Source of the DNA: Natrinema ejinorense
GTDB taxonomy: Archaea > Halobacteriota > Halobacteria > Halobacteriales > Natrialbaceae
Length of the DNA stretch: 64,000 nt
Direction: 5' to 3'
Assembly: GCF_002494345.1 (NCBI RefSeq)
Contig: NZ_NXNI01000002.1
Span: 1 to 64,000 of the forward strand
Shown: one piece after another, positions 8,789 through 17,353 of the stretch
Numbering within the stretch: the first letter of the stretch is position 1
Layout: every line of letters starts with the position of its first letter
The notes under the pieces: model-generated
Databases searched by the model: none
The model's input: only the letters and a program-made list of their open reading frames with translations
Told to the model about the DNA's origin: nothing
Made by a program: the position numbers and the translations under genes

Positions 8789-9057
8789 CAGCGGCGTGGG
8801 CGGCGTCCAACTCACCGAGCGTCTTCCAGCGATCTTCGAACCGGCGGGTGTCGGCAGTACGATCCAACTCAAAGGGCCTCGATTAGACCCAAATTATCAC
8901 CTTCCAATATTGGTCGAAATAAAGGCACACATCAAAAGCATCCTCCGAGGTTGTGTTCCTTCCGAGCCCTGGGTGTAGTTGAGACCGGCCGTCTCAATGC
9001 ATATGGCCTTCTGGCGCAGTTCATAAATAGTATGAAGACGTAGTTTGGCATAGAACG

Positions 9058-9426
9058 ATGGCACGAATCACCGGCTCCTATCCAGACGATCTCGATCTCC
9101 TCATCGAGGGTGCGGTTGAGGCTGGCGTGTTTGGAGGCAAGAGCGATGCGTTGCGAGAGTTCGTGCGTGAGTACTTCGAGGACCACGAAAACGAACGCAT
9201 CGCTGCTGCAGTCGCCCTCTACGAACGCGAACGAATTACGCTCGGTGACGCTGCGAGACTCGCTGATGTCGACCGCTGGACGATGCGGGATATTCTCCGT
9301 GAGCATGGTGTGGAACTCCGGCTCGGGCTCGTGGATGAGGAGGATGCGGCCTACGAAGCGGAGGCGGCGACGGAACTCGAATTCGATGATGAGGACTCGT
9401 CTGATGAGGAGTCACGTGCTAAATGA
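9058..9426 (+). CDS. UPF0175-type antitoxin with RHH-like N-terminus
   Basis: 122 residues: an N-terminal ribbon-helix-helix-like segment (MARITGSYPDDLDLLIEGAV), then a UPF0175 helix-turn-helix (ITLGDAARLADVDRWTMRDI, about 60-80) and a very acidic C-terminal tail. It overlaps the PIN-domain gene by 4 nt (ATGA). In this family the antitoxin binds its own promoter and neutralises the nuclease through its C-terminus. A TATA-like CATAAATAGTATG lies about 24 nt before the ATG, giving a leaderless transcript. Confidence 0.82.
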   Translation: MARITGSYPDDLDLLIEGAVEAGVFGGKSDALREFVREYFEDHENERIAAAVALYERERITLGDAARLADVDRWTMRDILREHGVELRLGLVDEEDAAYEAEAATELEFDDEDSSDEESRAK

Positions 9427-9929
9427 CAGGTAACGATCTCCCAGCGAACCCGAGCGTCTTGAACACGACTGTTCTCTCGAATTTTGCGTACATCGATCAG
9501 CTCTGGGTAGTTGCTGACCTCTCTGGAATCTGTACGGTACCAGTCGTTCGTGAGGAACTCAAACGCGGCGTTGATAACCACCCATATCTCCAGTCAGCAC
9601 TCGATACGCTTGACGACGAAATCCCAGTTGTGACAATCTCGGATACCGTCGCAAACAGAGAAACCGTTGTCGGTGAGCATCTCGATCCAGGGGAAGCACA
9701 GGCATTCGCCCTCGCCGACGCACACGACGGTCGACTACTGACAGACGACGGAGACGCCCGGTCGTTTGCGAAAGACCAGGGTGTAACCGTTGTCGGGTCG
9801 GTTGGCGTTCTGTTGGCTGCCATCGATACCGGGAGGGTTAGTGAGGAAACTGCGAATGAATGGCTCTCAACGTGGATTGATGAAATCGGATACTACGTTC
9901 CATATCGAAACATCACAGACTATCGATAA
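9423..9929 (+). CDS. PIN-like (DUF3368) toxin ribonuclease
   Basis: 168 residues with PIN-domain features: LNTTVLSNF at 13-21, Glu91 in DPGEAQAFAL, and LLTDDGDAR at 105-113 with the acidic cluster. The first metal-binding position, usually Asp in DTTVLSN, is Asn14 here, which may weaken metal binding or be tolerated in this subfamily. It is translationally coupled to the UPF0175 antitoxin. The predicted role is a VapC-like RNA endonuclease in a type II toxin-antitoxin module on a mobile island. Confidence 0.8.
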   Translation: MTGNDLPANPSVLNTTVLSNFAYIDQLWVVADLSGICTVPVVREELKRGVDNHPYLQSALDTLDDEIPVVTISDTVANRETVVGEHLDPGEAQAFALADAHDGRLLTDDGDARSFAKDQGVTVVGSVGVLLAAIDTGRVSEETANEWLSTWIDEIGYYVPYRNITDYR

Positions 9930-10261
9930 TCGATCGGCTCCATGGACAATGTCACAGCTGTAATCCCCTGATGAGCTCTCACCAGTAGTTTGTTTTCAAC
10001 CGTCTCTGAATGAATCGCCTGCTCAGTGTATCTGCGTATTAACCGGATACTTCATTTACGAATCTGAATAAAGAAACTGTTTGGCAATCACAATTAGGAC
10101 TACAGACAGCATAGAGCTACCTCGGGCTTTCAGCGTTAATCCGGTACCTCTCCGATAGCTAAGAGAAATATTTTAACAGTCTTGCTTCTATGGCCCGTGT
10201 GGCCCTCCAAAAGAACATTCTTGACCAGCAGGCGGTTCCAATCAAACCCAGGTGACTCTTC
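9930..10261. other. Intergenic, ABC-operon promoter region
   Basis: A/T-rich spacer. A strong TATA-like AAATATTTTAA lies at 10166-10176, about 90 nt before the ABC ATPase start, so that gene probably has a leader. The leader contains a 22-codon open frame starting ATG at 10190 and ending TGA at 10255, 6 nt before the ATPase ATG. Whether it is translated is unknown. Confidence 0.4.
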
Positions 10262-11164
10262 ATGTCCGTGATTAAGACAACCGGACTTACCAAGCTGTAT
10301 GGTGGTAATCCAGCTGTTTCAGACCTCAATCTCGAAGTCGAAGACGGTGAAGTGTATGGATTCCTCGGTCCGAACGGTGCAGGGAAATCCACGACGATCG
10401 ATATGCTGATGAACTATACCCGTCCATCAACAGGCACACTCACTGTTCTCGGACGTGACGCCCAGCAGGATGGGAGTGAAATTCACGCTCGGACTGGCAT
10501 CCTCCCCGACCAGTTCGGCGTCTACAGTACCCTCACCGGACGCGAACACGTCAGCTACATCCTCGACGCGAACGATGCGATCGGCGACCCCGAAGCAATC
10601 CTCAAGCGCGTTGGCCTCGCTGACGCTGTCGACCAACGTGCCGGCGGGTACTCGAAAGGAATGGAACAACGCCTCGGACTGGCGATGGCTATCGCCGGCG
10701 AACCGGAACTACTCATCCTCGACGAACCGTTCTCCGGGCTCGACCCCTACGGAGTGCGGTTGGTTCGTGAAGTTGTCGCTGCCGAACGTGACCGTGGAGC
10801 TACTGTCTTCTTCTCCAGCCACGTCCTCGACCAAGTAGAACGAGTCTGTGATCGCGTTGGGTTACTTTCTGACGGCCACCTGATTGCAGAAGGAACGCCG
10901 AAAGAACTCCGCGACATGGCTGGTGTCCGAACGCAACTCCGCATTGAGACCAACAGCAATGACCCGCCGATACAGGTAATCAGTGAGCTTGCTGACGTCG
11001 AGGACGTCTTCTATGATTCTGGTCGGGTAGTAGTGACGTGTCCGCGGACAGTCTGTTATCGTGTCCTCGAAACACTGGATGGTGCTGGTGTGAATATCCA
11101 GTCGTTCGATATCGAACAAGGGACAATCGAGGACGCTTTCGTCGAACTCGCTAGCGATAGTTAA
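10262..11164 (+). CDS. ABC transporter ATP-binding protein (exporter type)
   Basis: 300-residue ABC-2 type ATPase: Walker A GPNGAGKS at 36-43, a signature written YSKGMEQR (130-137) instead of LSGGQ as usual in this subfamily, Walker B LLILDEP (150-156) and the switch His in FFSSHVLDQ. The C-terminal 90 residues form the accessory domain common in drug/lantibiotic-type exporters. Unusually, its presumed permease partner is encoded convergently, with only 5 nt between the two stop codons. Confidence 0.9.
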   Translation: MSVIKTTGLTKLYGGNPAVSDLNLEVEDGEVYGFLGPNGAGKSTTIDMLMNYTRPSTGTLTVLGRDAQQDGSEIHARTGILPDQFGVYSTLTGREHVSYILDANDAIGDPEAILKRVGLADAVDQRAGGYSKGMEQRLGLAMAIAGEPELLILDEPFSGLDPYGVRLVREVVAAERDRGATVFFSSHVLDQVERVCDRVGLLSDGHLIAEGTPKELRDMAGVRTQLRIETNSNDPPIQVISELADVEDVFYDSGRVVVTCPRTVCYRVLETLDGAGVNIQSFDIEQGTIEDAFVELASDS

Positions 11165-11169
11165 CTCGG

Positions 11170-13044
11170 TTAATCGATGTTTCGCGTGCGATAAACCCAA
11201 AGTGCGACTCCTAGTGGAATCAGGAGCCACAGGAGGAGTTGTCCGAGTGCGACTGACGGATGGAGGAACCAGGCTGGAACGTCAGATCCATAGGGTAATC
11301 GTGGTACGACGATATTTGAGAACTGATTGGGTTGCAGCTCCTGAATCACAGACGAGGCCGGCGCTGCGGAGTTCGGAACCTCAATAATAGCATTTGTCAC
11401 GACGTTTGGGAGTCGTAGCGGAGGTATCCATCGGAGGAATAGATATAGCGGGTCACCCGGCGGATTGAGTCCATTTACACTCACTCCCGTAATTAAGCTG
11501 TAGATAGTGTTTGAAACTGTGAACCAGGCGATTTGAACGCCCACAAAGACGAGAATCGTGAATCCGGCAATGGCTTGGCTTTGGAAAATCGTCGAGATTG
11601 AGACGCCAATCCCAGCGATCACGGTCACAAAGAAGACTGCGAACACCAGAAAGCCGACGAGTATACCAAGCGGAACAATGCCATGCTGGGGTACTGCTAG
11701 CAGGCATGTCAGGACGATCCCACCGACGATCGGAACGGCGAAGGCACCTGCTCGACCGAGCGTAAACCCGATGAGTGTCCCCATTCGTGAGATAGCAGTG
11801 CCTGCGGTGAACCGAATTGCGCCCGTATCACGTTCGTGATTTACCGAACGGAACGTACCGAACAGCACTCCGATACCGCCGATGAACGTGAGCGGTCGTT
11901 GCAGGGCAGCAAGCGGCACACGAGACCCTAGTGCGTCCTGCACGTATATTGCTGGTGAGAGACTGAGGATACCAGCGACGAACACGAGTATGCCGACACC
12001 CCAGACGAGTGGGGTACGAATGAGCCGCTGAAATTCACGGCGCGCGAGCGGTTGCCACGACCCAGGAAGCGCATCAATCAGCCCACCGTTCCCGGTGAGA
12101 CGGGTAAACAATCGACTCTCAACTCGAGGAAGTGACGGAGAAACCCGTTGAAGCGTTCGGAGTATCTTGAGTTGGCTACGGGCCGCGAGATCGCTTCGCT
12201 GGAAGACTGTGATGCCACCGAGGAGGGAGAGCATCGGCCAGCTGAGCAGGAAGCCAAATCCCCACCACGCTGAGACTGGTGGCGATGTCGTCGCGAGTTC
12301 GCCTGTTTCAGTGAGGAAGTTAGATATCTGGGCGATGGCATTACCGGGGCCGACTGGAACGCCGAGCAGCCAGTTTGTGAGGACCTGAAACGCACTGAGG
12401 GGCGACAGCCAACCTGCAATCTGGAATGCTGTTTGATGGTCCATCTGCGGCCCAGGTGTTGTGCCTGTGATAAGTTGCCAGAGGACCGCCAGTGTCACAT
12501 CGTTCCAAAGCGTTAGTGCGAGTGTGACGATCGTCCCGAGAATCACTGCGCGGGTCGTCGACGAACTCGCCGCGGAAAGACCGACGATAACCCCCATCCA
12601 CGCATAGACGTATATCGTCACGAGGGCGAGAAAGCCGAGTAACAATAGTGGTGCGAATTGCCCATACTGGAGGGCATCGTAACTGACGGCCAGGAGTGTC
12701 CCGCCTATGATTGGGGCAAGGAGAGCCGTTCCGCGTCCGAGGACAACACTTAGGACGAGTTGCGGACGCGTGGTTTTGGTGCCGAGGATGAGTCGGGCGG
12801 TTCCGGATTCGCGTTCTCGAGTGATTGCACGGAAGCCGATTACTGCTACGGCAAACGGGACAACGACCGTGGTTGCGATTTGTGCGCTGACCAGGGGGGC
12901 TGCTCCGCCGAGAATTTGGAGTTCTGAAAGTCCTGGTTGAACTGCAAGACGGCTAAACAGGATGAAACAGAGTCCTACTATCCACGGTGTCTTGCCGCGA
13001 AGATAACGGCGACATTCAGTACGGGTGACTGAGGTGGAGGGCAT
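11170..13044 (-). CDS. ABC-2 type permease with two tandem membrane domains
   Basis: 624 residues, about twice the usual single ABC-2 permease. Two homologous halves each start with a cytosolic stretch and a TM helix and contain a matching signature: FRAITRERESGTARLILGTK near residue 70 and FRSVNHERDTGAIRFTAGTA near 405, each followed by five or six TM segments. A soluble linker of about 60 residues (310-360) joins them. The two halves could form the whole pore without dimerisation. It is predicted to work with the ATPase at 10262-11164 although the two genes converge tail to tail. Confidence 0.85.
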   Translation of the reverse strand: MPSTSVTRTECRRYLRGKTPWIVGLCFILFSRLAVQPGLSELQILGGAAPLVSAQIATTVVVPFAVAVIGFRAITRERESGTARLILGTKTTRPQLVLSVVLGRGTALLAPIIGGTLLAVSYDALQYGQFAPLLLLGFLALVTIYVYAWMGVIVGLSAASSSTTRAVILGTIVTLALTLWNDVTLAVLWQLITGTTPGPQMDHQTAFQIAGWLSPLSAFQVLTNWLLGVPVGPGNAIAQISNFLTETGELATTSPPVSAWWGFGFLLSWPMLSLLGGITVFQRSDLAARSQLKILRTLQRVSPSLPRVESRLFTRLTGNGGLIDALPGSWQPLARREFQRLIRTPLVWGVGILVFVAGILSLSPAIYVQDALGSRVPLAALQRPLTFIGGIGVLFGTFRSVNHERDTGAIRFTAGTAISRMGTLIGFTLGRAGAFAVPIVGGIVLTCLLAVPQHGIVPLGILVGFLVFAVFFVTVIAGIGVSISTIFQSQAIAGFTILVFVGVQIAWFTVSNTIYSLITGVSVNGLNPPGDPLYLFLRWIPPLRLPNVVTNAIIEVPNSAAPASSVIQELQPNQFSNIVVPRLPYGSDVPAWFLHPSVALGQLLLWLLIPLGVALWVYRTRNID

Positions 13045-13125
13045 CAGTGGTTGATTATCTAATGCATATCGGACTTAATAGTCTCGAAATTGGGGGATAT
13101 TGGATATATTGAACTCCTTGAGAGA

Positions 13126-13149
13126 TTATGACTGCTTTATGAGTCATAA
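13126..13149. promoter_or_regulatory. Inverted repeat TTATGAC-N10-GTCATAA
   Basis: Perfect 7-bp arms about 82 nt upstream of the ABC permease start. The stretch TGACTGCTTTATGAGTC resembles TGACTGCTTCATAGTC at 61633-61647 in front of the DMT transporter, so it may bind a shared regulator. A role as IS4 element edge sequence is also possible. Confidence 0.35.
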
Positions 13150-13278
13150 CTCGTATCAACAATCACACCCCAGAGGATGGATTTGATGCGTGCCCTTTCA
13201 TTTCTGATTGCGACTCCGCTTCTATAGACAGAACGTGTGTTTTAGAGGACTTGAGCGTGTCGTTGGTACCGTCCTTCT

Positions 13279-14955
13279 GTGGCCCCATCACGTGAGTCTC
13301 GCCGCACTGTCTTCCGTCAGATCGCCCAGCTATCCTCCGTTGACTGGCCCACGTACGAGTCCAGCCCGCTGTTCGATCGCTCATCCCTCTCAGCACTGGA
13401 ATCGGATGTTCGCCTTGTTGCGGAAACCTGGTTCCAGCATGACGATCACGAGACAGTCAAACCGTTCGTCCGCGCAGTGCCGCTCGCATACGTTCAGTTT
13501 GATGCCCACGACCGGTACGCAGGATCAACAAGCTACCAGATGGAGACACTGTTTCGCCTGTTCCTGCTGAAAGAATGCCATGGCTGGGACCACGAAACCG
13601 CGCTCGTTGAATACCTCACCCAGCATCCCGATCTCTGTGATCAACTTGGCCTAGAGTCGGTGCCGAATCAGTCGACGCTGTGGCGCAGCTGGCACCACCG
13701 CTTCACGGCTGAGCTCCAAGACACCGTCCAGACAGTAGCGCGAACGATCCTCATCAAAGCTCAAAACGCGGGTGTCTCTGTTCCACGTGAGCCAGACCGA
13801 CAGACCCCCAGACACGGTGACGAGCATACGGAATCTGACCCCGATAACCAGATCATCCTGAACCAGGCAGAGACAGTTACTGAGCGGGTCAGTGATGTTG
13901 CGTTCCCTGCGTTCTCACTGGACCGAGGCGAGGGCTGTGAGATCCACGAGAACGCCTACTGGGACCTTCAGACGTATCTTGGCCTCCGTGAAAATCTCGC
14001 CGTTAACGAAGGCGCTCGCAGCTTCATTCACGAGTCCAATCGGAAGCGGACGCCGCTCGGCCACGCCCATCGCGAGCATGTACGCAACCTCTCGATCGAA
14101 CAGATTCGGAAGATGTACCGCCAAGCCGTGAGTCGCCTCTTGGATCGAGTCGCAGAGACGGAGGAGTTCTTCCGAGCTGGCATCGTCGCGATCGACATCA
14201 CCGAGGGCGATCCCTTCACGGGCGATCGAGCCGGCCACGAAGACGAGATTATCGGGACAAAGGAGAAAACCGATGAATACGCCTACCAGTGGGCGACCGT
14301 CCAACTGGTTGGGAATGCTGTTCCAATCGTGCTAGACGCACGGCCAGTACGCAAAGGGGACACACGCAAGGAGATCGTCAAGGACCTCTTGGATTCGGCA
14401 GAGGCGGCTGTTCATGTCGATAACGTACTGATGGATAGAGAGTTCGACAGCCAGCACATCCTCGAGATGCTCAGCCAGCGCGGCCTCTCCTACGTCGTGC
14501 CCAAGCGGATGCAGACCAGTGAGAAAGCGCAAGCGAAACGGCTGCTCAAGAAGGGAAAAGATCGCTACGAGACCGATCGAAAATTGCATCTCGGCGACAA
14601 TGAGTGGCACTCAACGACGTTGATCTACCGGCGGAAAGAGGACTCCGAACACACCGATCATCAGCAGTATTCGGTGTTCATGACGAATCGGAAGAGCGGG
14701 CTCCTTACTGAGTACGGCTACCGGTGGGAGATTGAGAGTGGCTACAAATCGATCAAGCGGTTCATGGGTGCGACAACCTCGAAGGATTTTGGACTGCGAT
14801 TCTTCTATTTCGCGTTCGCCTGTCTCCTGTACTCGATCTGGCGAGCGGTCGATCTACTCGTGCAGGTACAGTTGACCGGTGAATACGAACACTCGCCGAT
14901 CGTAACAGCCGACAATACGCTGACGCTGGTGAAGAAGGAAACCGGAATCGGATAG
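13279..14955 (+). CDS. IS4-type DDE transposase (second, different element)
   Basis: 558 residues with a GTG start. Catalytic residues are Asp306 (IVAIDITEGDPF), Asp386 (NVLMDREFDSQ) and the IS4 signature Tyr479, Arg482, Glu486, Lys493 (YGYRWEIESGYKSIK). The open frame is intact. It faces away from the first IS4-type gene (4.5-6.1 kb), and the two proteins differ too much to be copies of one element, so the segment between them is not a simple composite transposon. After the stop, CTCTC/GAGAG around TCCGC (14963-14977) could be a short hairpin. Element ends were not identified. Confidence 0.92.
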   Translation: MAPSRESRRTVFRQIAQLSSVDWPTYESSPLFDRSSLSALESDVRLVAETWFQHDDHETVKPFVRAVPLAYVQFDAHDRYAGSTSYQMETLFRLFLLKECHGWDHETALVEYLTQHPDLCDQLGLESVPNQSTLWRSWHHRFTAELQDTVQTVARTILIKAQNAGVSVPREPDRQTPRHGDEHTESDPDNQIILNQAETVTERVSDVAFPAFSLDRGEGCEIHENAYWDLQTYLGLRENLAVNEGARSFIHESNRKRTPLGHAHREHVRNLSIEQIRKMYRQAVSRLLDRVAETEEFFRAGIVAIDITEGDPFTGDRAGHEDEIIGTKEKTDEYAYQWATVQLVGNAVPIVLDARPVRKGDTRKEIVKDLLDSAEAAVHVDNVLMDREFDSQHILEMLSQRGLSYVVPKRMQTSEKAQAKRLLKKGKDRYETDRKLHLGDNEWHSTTLIYRRKEDSEHTDHQQYSVFMTNRKSGLLTEYGYRWEIESGYKSIKRFMGATTSKDFGLRFFYFAFACLLYSIWRAVDLLVQVQLTGEYEHSPIVTADNTLTLVKKETGIG

Positions 14956-15360
14956 TAACGAGACTCTCTCCGCGAGAGCGGGGCGTCTGAGTGGCTACGC
15001 TGTCGAAAGTCGTCGAAATTCGCGCATATGGTTGGAAAGTCAATATAACCACCCATCTGGAGAGTAACCTGAGTCGGTTTCCGCTCACTGAATCGGCCGA
15101 AACCACGCATTGTAGACCCGCTATGCCCGCTGTAGTCTCAACTTCACACGCCCTGGCATTTCGTATAGCGAAATATAATTTATAACATCGCGATCTGCTC
15201 CATTCACAGCGTCTCCCCATCGAATTCCGACGAATCGGCCGATGTGGTATACACACTTGACTTGCTCAATAATCAAGCGTGATTTTATGTGGGTCCCCTC
15301 CCTCTGTGAATCACGAACGATGGAATCAAGCAGGTTCGCGGCTCTCGAGGCTGATCGCGC
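14956..15360. other. Intergenic between transposase and integrase
   Basis: No gene seen. It contains the inverted repeat at 15158-15174 and two A/T-rich TATA-like stretches (15174-15186 and GATTTTATG near 15280). The sequence probably includes the right end of the IS element. No tRNA or attachment-site duplication was recognised. Confidence 0.4.
15158..15174. promoter_or_regulatory. Perfect inverted repeat ATTTCG-TATAG-CGAAAT
   Basis: 17-bp operator-like repeat touching a TATA-like ATAATTTATAA. The arms TTCG/CGAA resemble the repeats upstream of the aldehyde dehydrogenase (21260-21276). No intact gene starts at the expected distance, so it may be the leftover control site of a deleted gene or act on the integrase gene from about 190 nt away. 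Confidence 0.4.
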
Positions 15361-16500
15361 GTGAATTCCGAATCGACAGCGGTCGACGAGCCCCTCGAGG
15401 CGTTCCTTCGATCGAAATCGAAAGGCGGCCAGGGAAGCGGGAACTACCGACGAAACCTCGAGCGCAGTGTCGAGGACTTCCTCGCGTGGCTCGAGGCGGA
15501 CCCCCATTCGGATGGAACGTTCGACGACGTAGACGAACGAGCGTTCCGACGGTACGCGCGCGAACTCACCGGACGAGAGCTCGCACCGGGCACGATTCGG
15601 ACCTACTACGCCCAGGTCAGCGCCTATGTCGGCTGGTGCGTTCGCGAGGGACTCCTCGAGGCGAACTACGCACAGCGCAACGTCGCGAAGGAACCGCTCC
15701 CCGAGAACGACGGGCGACGGTCCGGTGATCAGCAGGCCTGGACCGACGCCCACCGATCGCTGATTACGCGCTTCGTCGACGAACGAGCGCACGACGCTGC
15801 CGACGAGAAGGGGGTCGGTGCTATTCACGAGTTCCGCGATCGAGCGCTCGTCTACGTCCTCTGTTACTCCGGCGTCCGCGGCGGCGAGATCTTCGCGGAT
15901 CCGAAAGACGATCGACGGAACGGCCTCACGTGGGGCGACGTCTCGCTCGAGGACCGGAAGATGACCGTCCTCGCGAAAAAGCAGGATTGGTCCGATCGAT
16001 CGCTGACGAAACAAGCGATAAATCCCATGTCGCGATACAGAAGGATTCTCGATCCCGCCGGAGACGACTGGCCCGTGTTTCCGACGTTTCACCTTCCAAC
16101 GCTTTACGAGACGCTTCGAACGGGATTACGGGACGAGTACGACTGGTCGTCGGACGAGATCGAGGGGTTCGTCGACGGACTCACTGGCCAACCGGAGGTT
16201 TTCGAGGCGCTCCGAGAGTACGAGGTTGCCCCGCCTTCGATCAATACCGACGGTGCTCGGCGAATCATGCGACGGCTCTGTGCGGACGCCGAGATCGAAC
16301 TCGATGACAAACACGGCTATCTGGCACCGCATGGAGGCCGTCGCGGTGCCGGCGAGGTACTAGTCCGCCAGCGCGGTTTCACTGCTGCCGCTCGCCTCCT
16401 CGATAACAGCGAAGCGGTGGTTCGGCAGTCCTACTCACATATCGAAGCGAAAGAGATGGCCAAAGACGCCGGCGATGCGTTCGCTGAACACGATACGTGA
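15361..16500 (+). CDS. Tyrosine-type site-specific integrase
   Basis: 379-residue recombinase. Residues about 20-110 form a SAM-like core-binding domain (GNYRRNLERSVEDFLAWLEA). The catalytic domain has Arg173 (CYSGVRGGEIF), the HxxR pair His324/Arg327 (APHGGRRGAG) and Tyr358 (RQSYSHIE). All key residues are present, so it should be active. The GTG start fits a TATA-like element upstream. It sits at the end of the accessory island next to the IS elements and may have mobilised or inverted this region. The attachment site was not seen. Confidence 0.9.
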   Translation: MNSESTAVDEPLEAFLRSKSKGGQGSGNYRRNLERSVEDFLAWLEADPHSDGTFDDVDERAFRRYARELTGRELAPGTIRTYYAQVSAYVGWCVREGLLEANYAQRNVAKEPLPENDGRRSGDQQAWTDAHRSLITRFVDERAHDAADEKGVGAIHEFRDRALVYVLCYSGVRGGEIFADPKDDRRNGLTWGDVSLEDRKMTVLAKKQDWSDRSLTKQAINPMSRYRRILDPAGDDWPVFPTFHLPTLYETLRTGLRDEYDWSSDEIEGFVDGLTGQPEVFEALREYEVAPPSINTDGARRIMRRLCADAEIELDDKHGYLAPHGGRRGAGEVLVRQRGFTAAARLLDNSEAVVRQSYSHIEAKEMAKDAGDAFAEHDT

Positions 16501-16734
16501 TTACACCCGCGATTGAACTGTTCGAGCCGTAGAGCTGGTGGTGTTTCGGCAAGCATGAACAGTGAGCGGCACGATTTTATCGAGTTCTATGGCAAAAACT
16601 GGCCGCCTCAGTGGGTACCGTGACTGAATCGATTTGAGTTATGTGGTCCGAGAGCGGACACTGCGCCGGCTGACGGCGCCTGGTCTTCGATTTCTTTTGC
16701 TCAACTATCTATCTCGGATATAGTTTGTAAATTA

Positions 16735-17218
16735 TATGGGTTTGGTGTCGAACGAGCGAGATCGACAGTCTATTAGTGGGTGCAGAAAGCTGATCTACAG
16801 CCGACAGCGGGGAATCAGTCGGATCTCGTTGCGCTCGACGAAACCGTCATTCCACTCGACGAGCAACGCGACTGGCTGTACGCTGTTATCGATCCTGAAA
16901 CGAACGAATTTCTCCATTTCAAGCTCTATACAACACGTACAACTGCACTTACTGAGATGGTTTTACGCGAATTCGTCGAGAAACACGTTATCGAATACGC
17001 CGTGTTTCTCGTCGATTCAGCTCCGAGGCTCACCGCTGCACTCCACATCTCGGGCACCACTCTCGAGACGAAACACATGGAAACCGGAACGCCGTCGAAC
17101 GTCTCTTTCAAAATATATAACGACGAATCTACCGATTTCGATACTATTTAGCAACGCCGATCCGGCATCCGTCGAAACATGACTGCAGAGCGACGCATAC
17201 TGGAACCAGCTACTCTGA
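16735..17218 (+). pseudogene. Decayed IS6-type transposase, copy 1
   Basis: Reads in pieces as an IS6-type haloarchaeal transposase. GVERARSTVY then an in-frame stop then WVQKADLQP covers the HTH end; DETVIPLDEQRDWLYAVIDP and AVFLVDSAPRLTAALH carry the first two catalytic Asp regions. After a frameshift, FSNADPASVET, a stop and LQSDAYWNQLL match the family C-terminus. A second relic with the same pieces lies at 33748-34215. The element is dead. Confidence 0.75.
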
Positions 17219-17353
17219 ACGATGCCACAAGTGGGTGCAGTATTTGTATCGACGGGTCGGCGAACGAAGAGGGAACGCGTTGTTCGCGGTTCGCACCGTC
17301 CTCGGCGTGTGAGCGATCGACGAGAACGCACTCTCCCCTTCTCCTCGGGGTCG

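Noticed and set aside
4496-14955. Composite transposon formed by the two IS4-type elements
   Set aside because: The two transposases are only distantly similar and matching terminal repeats were not found, so they cannot act as ends of one unit.
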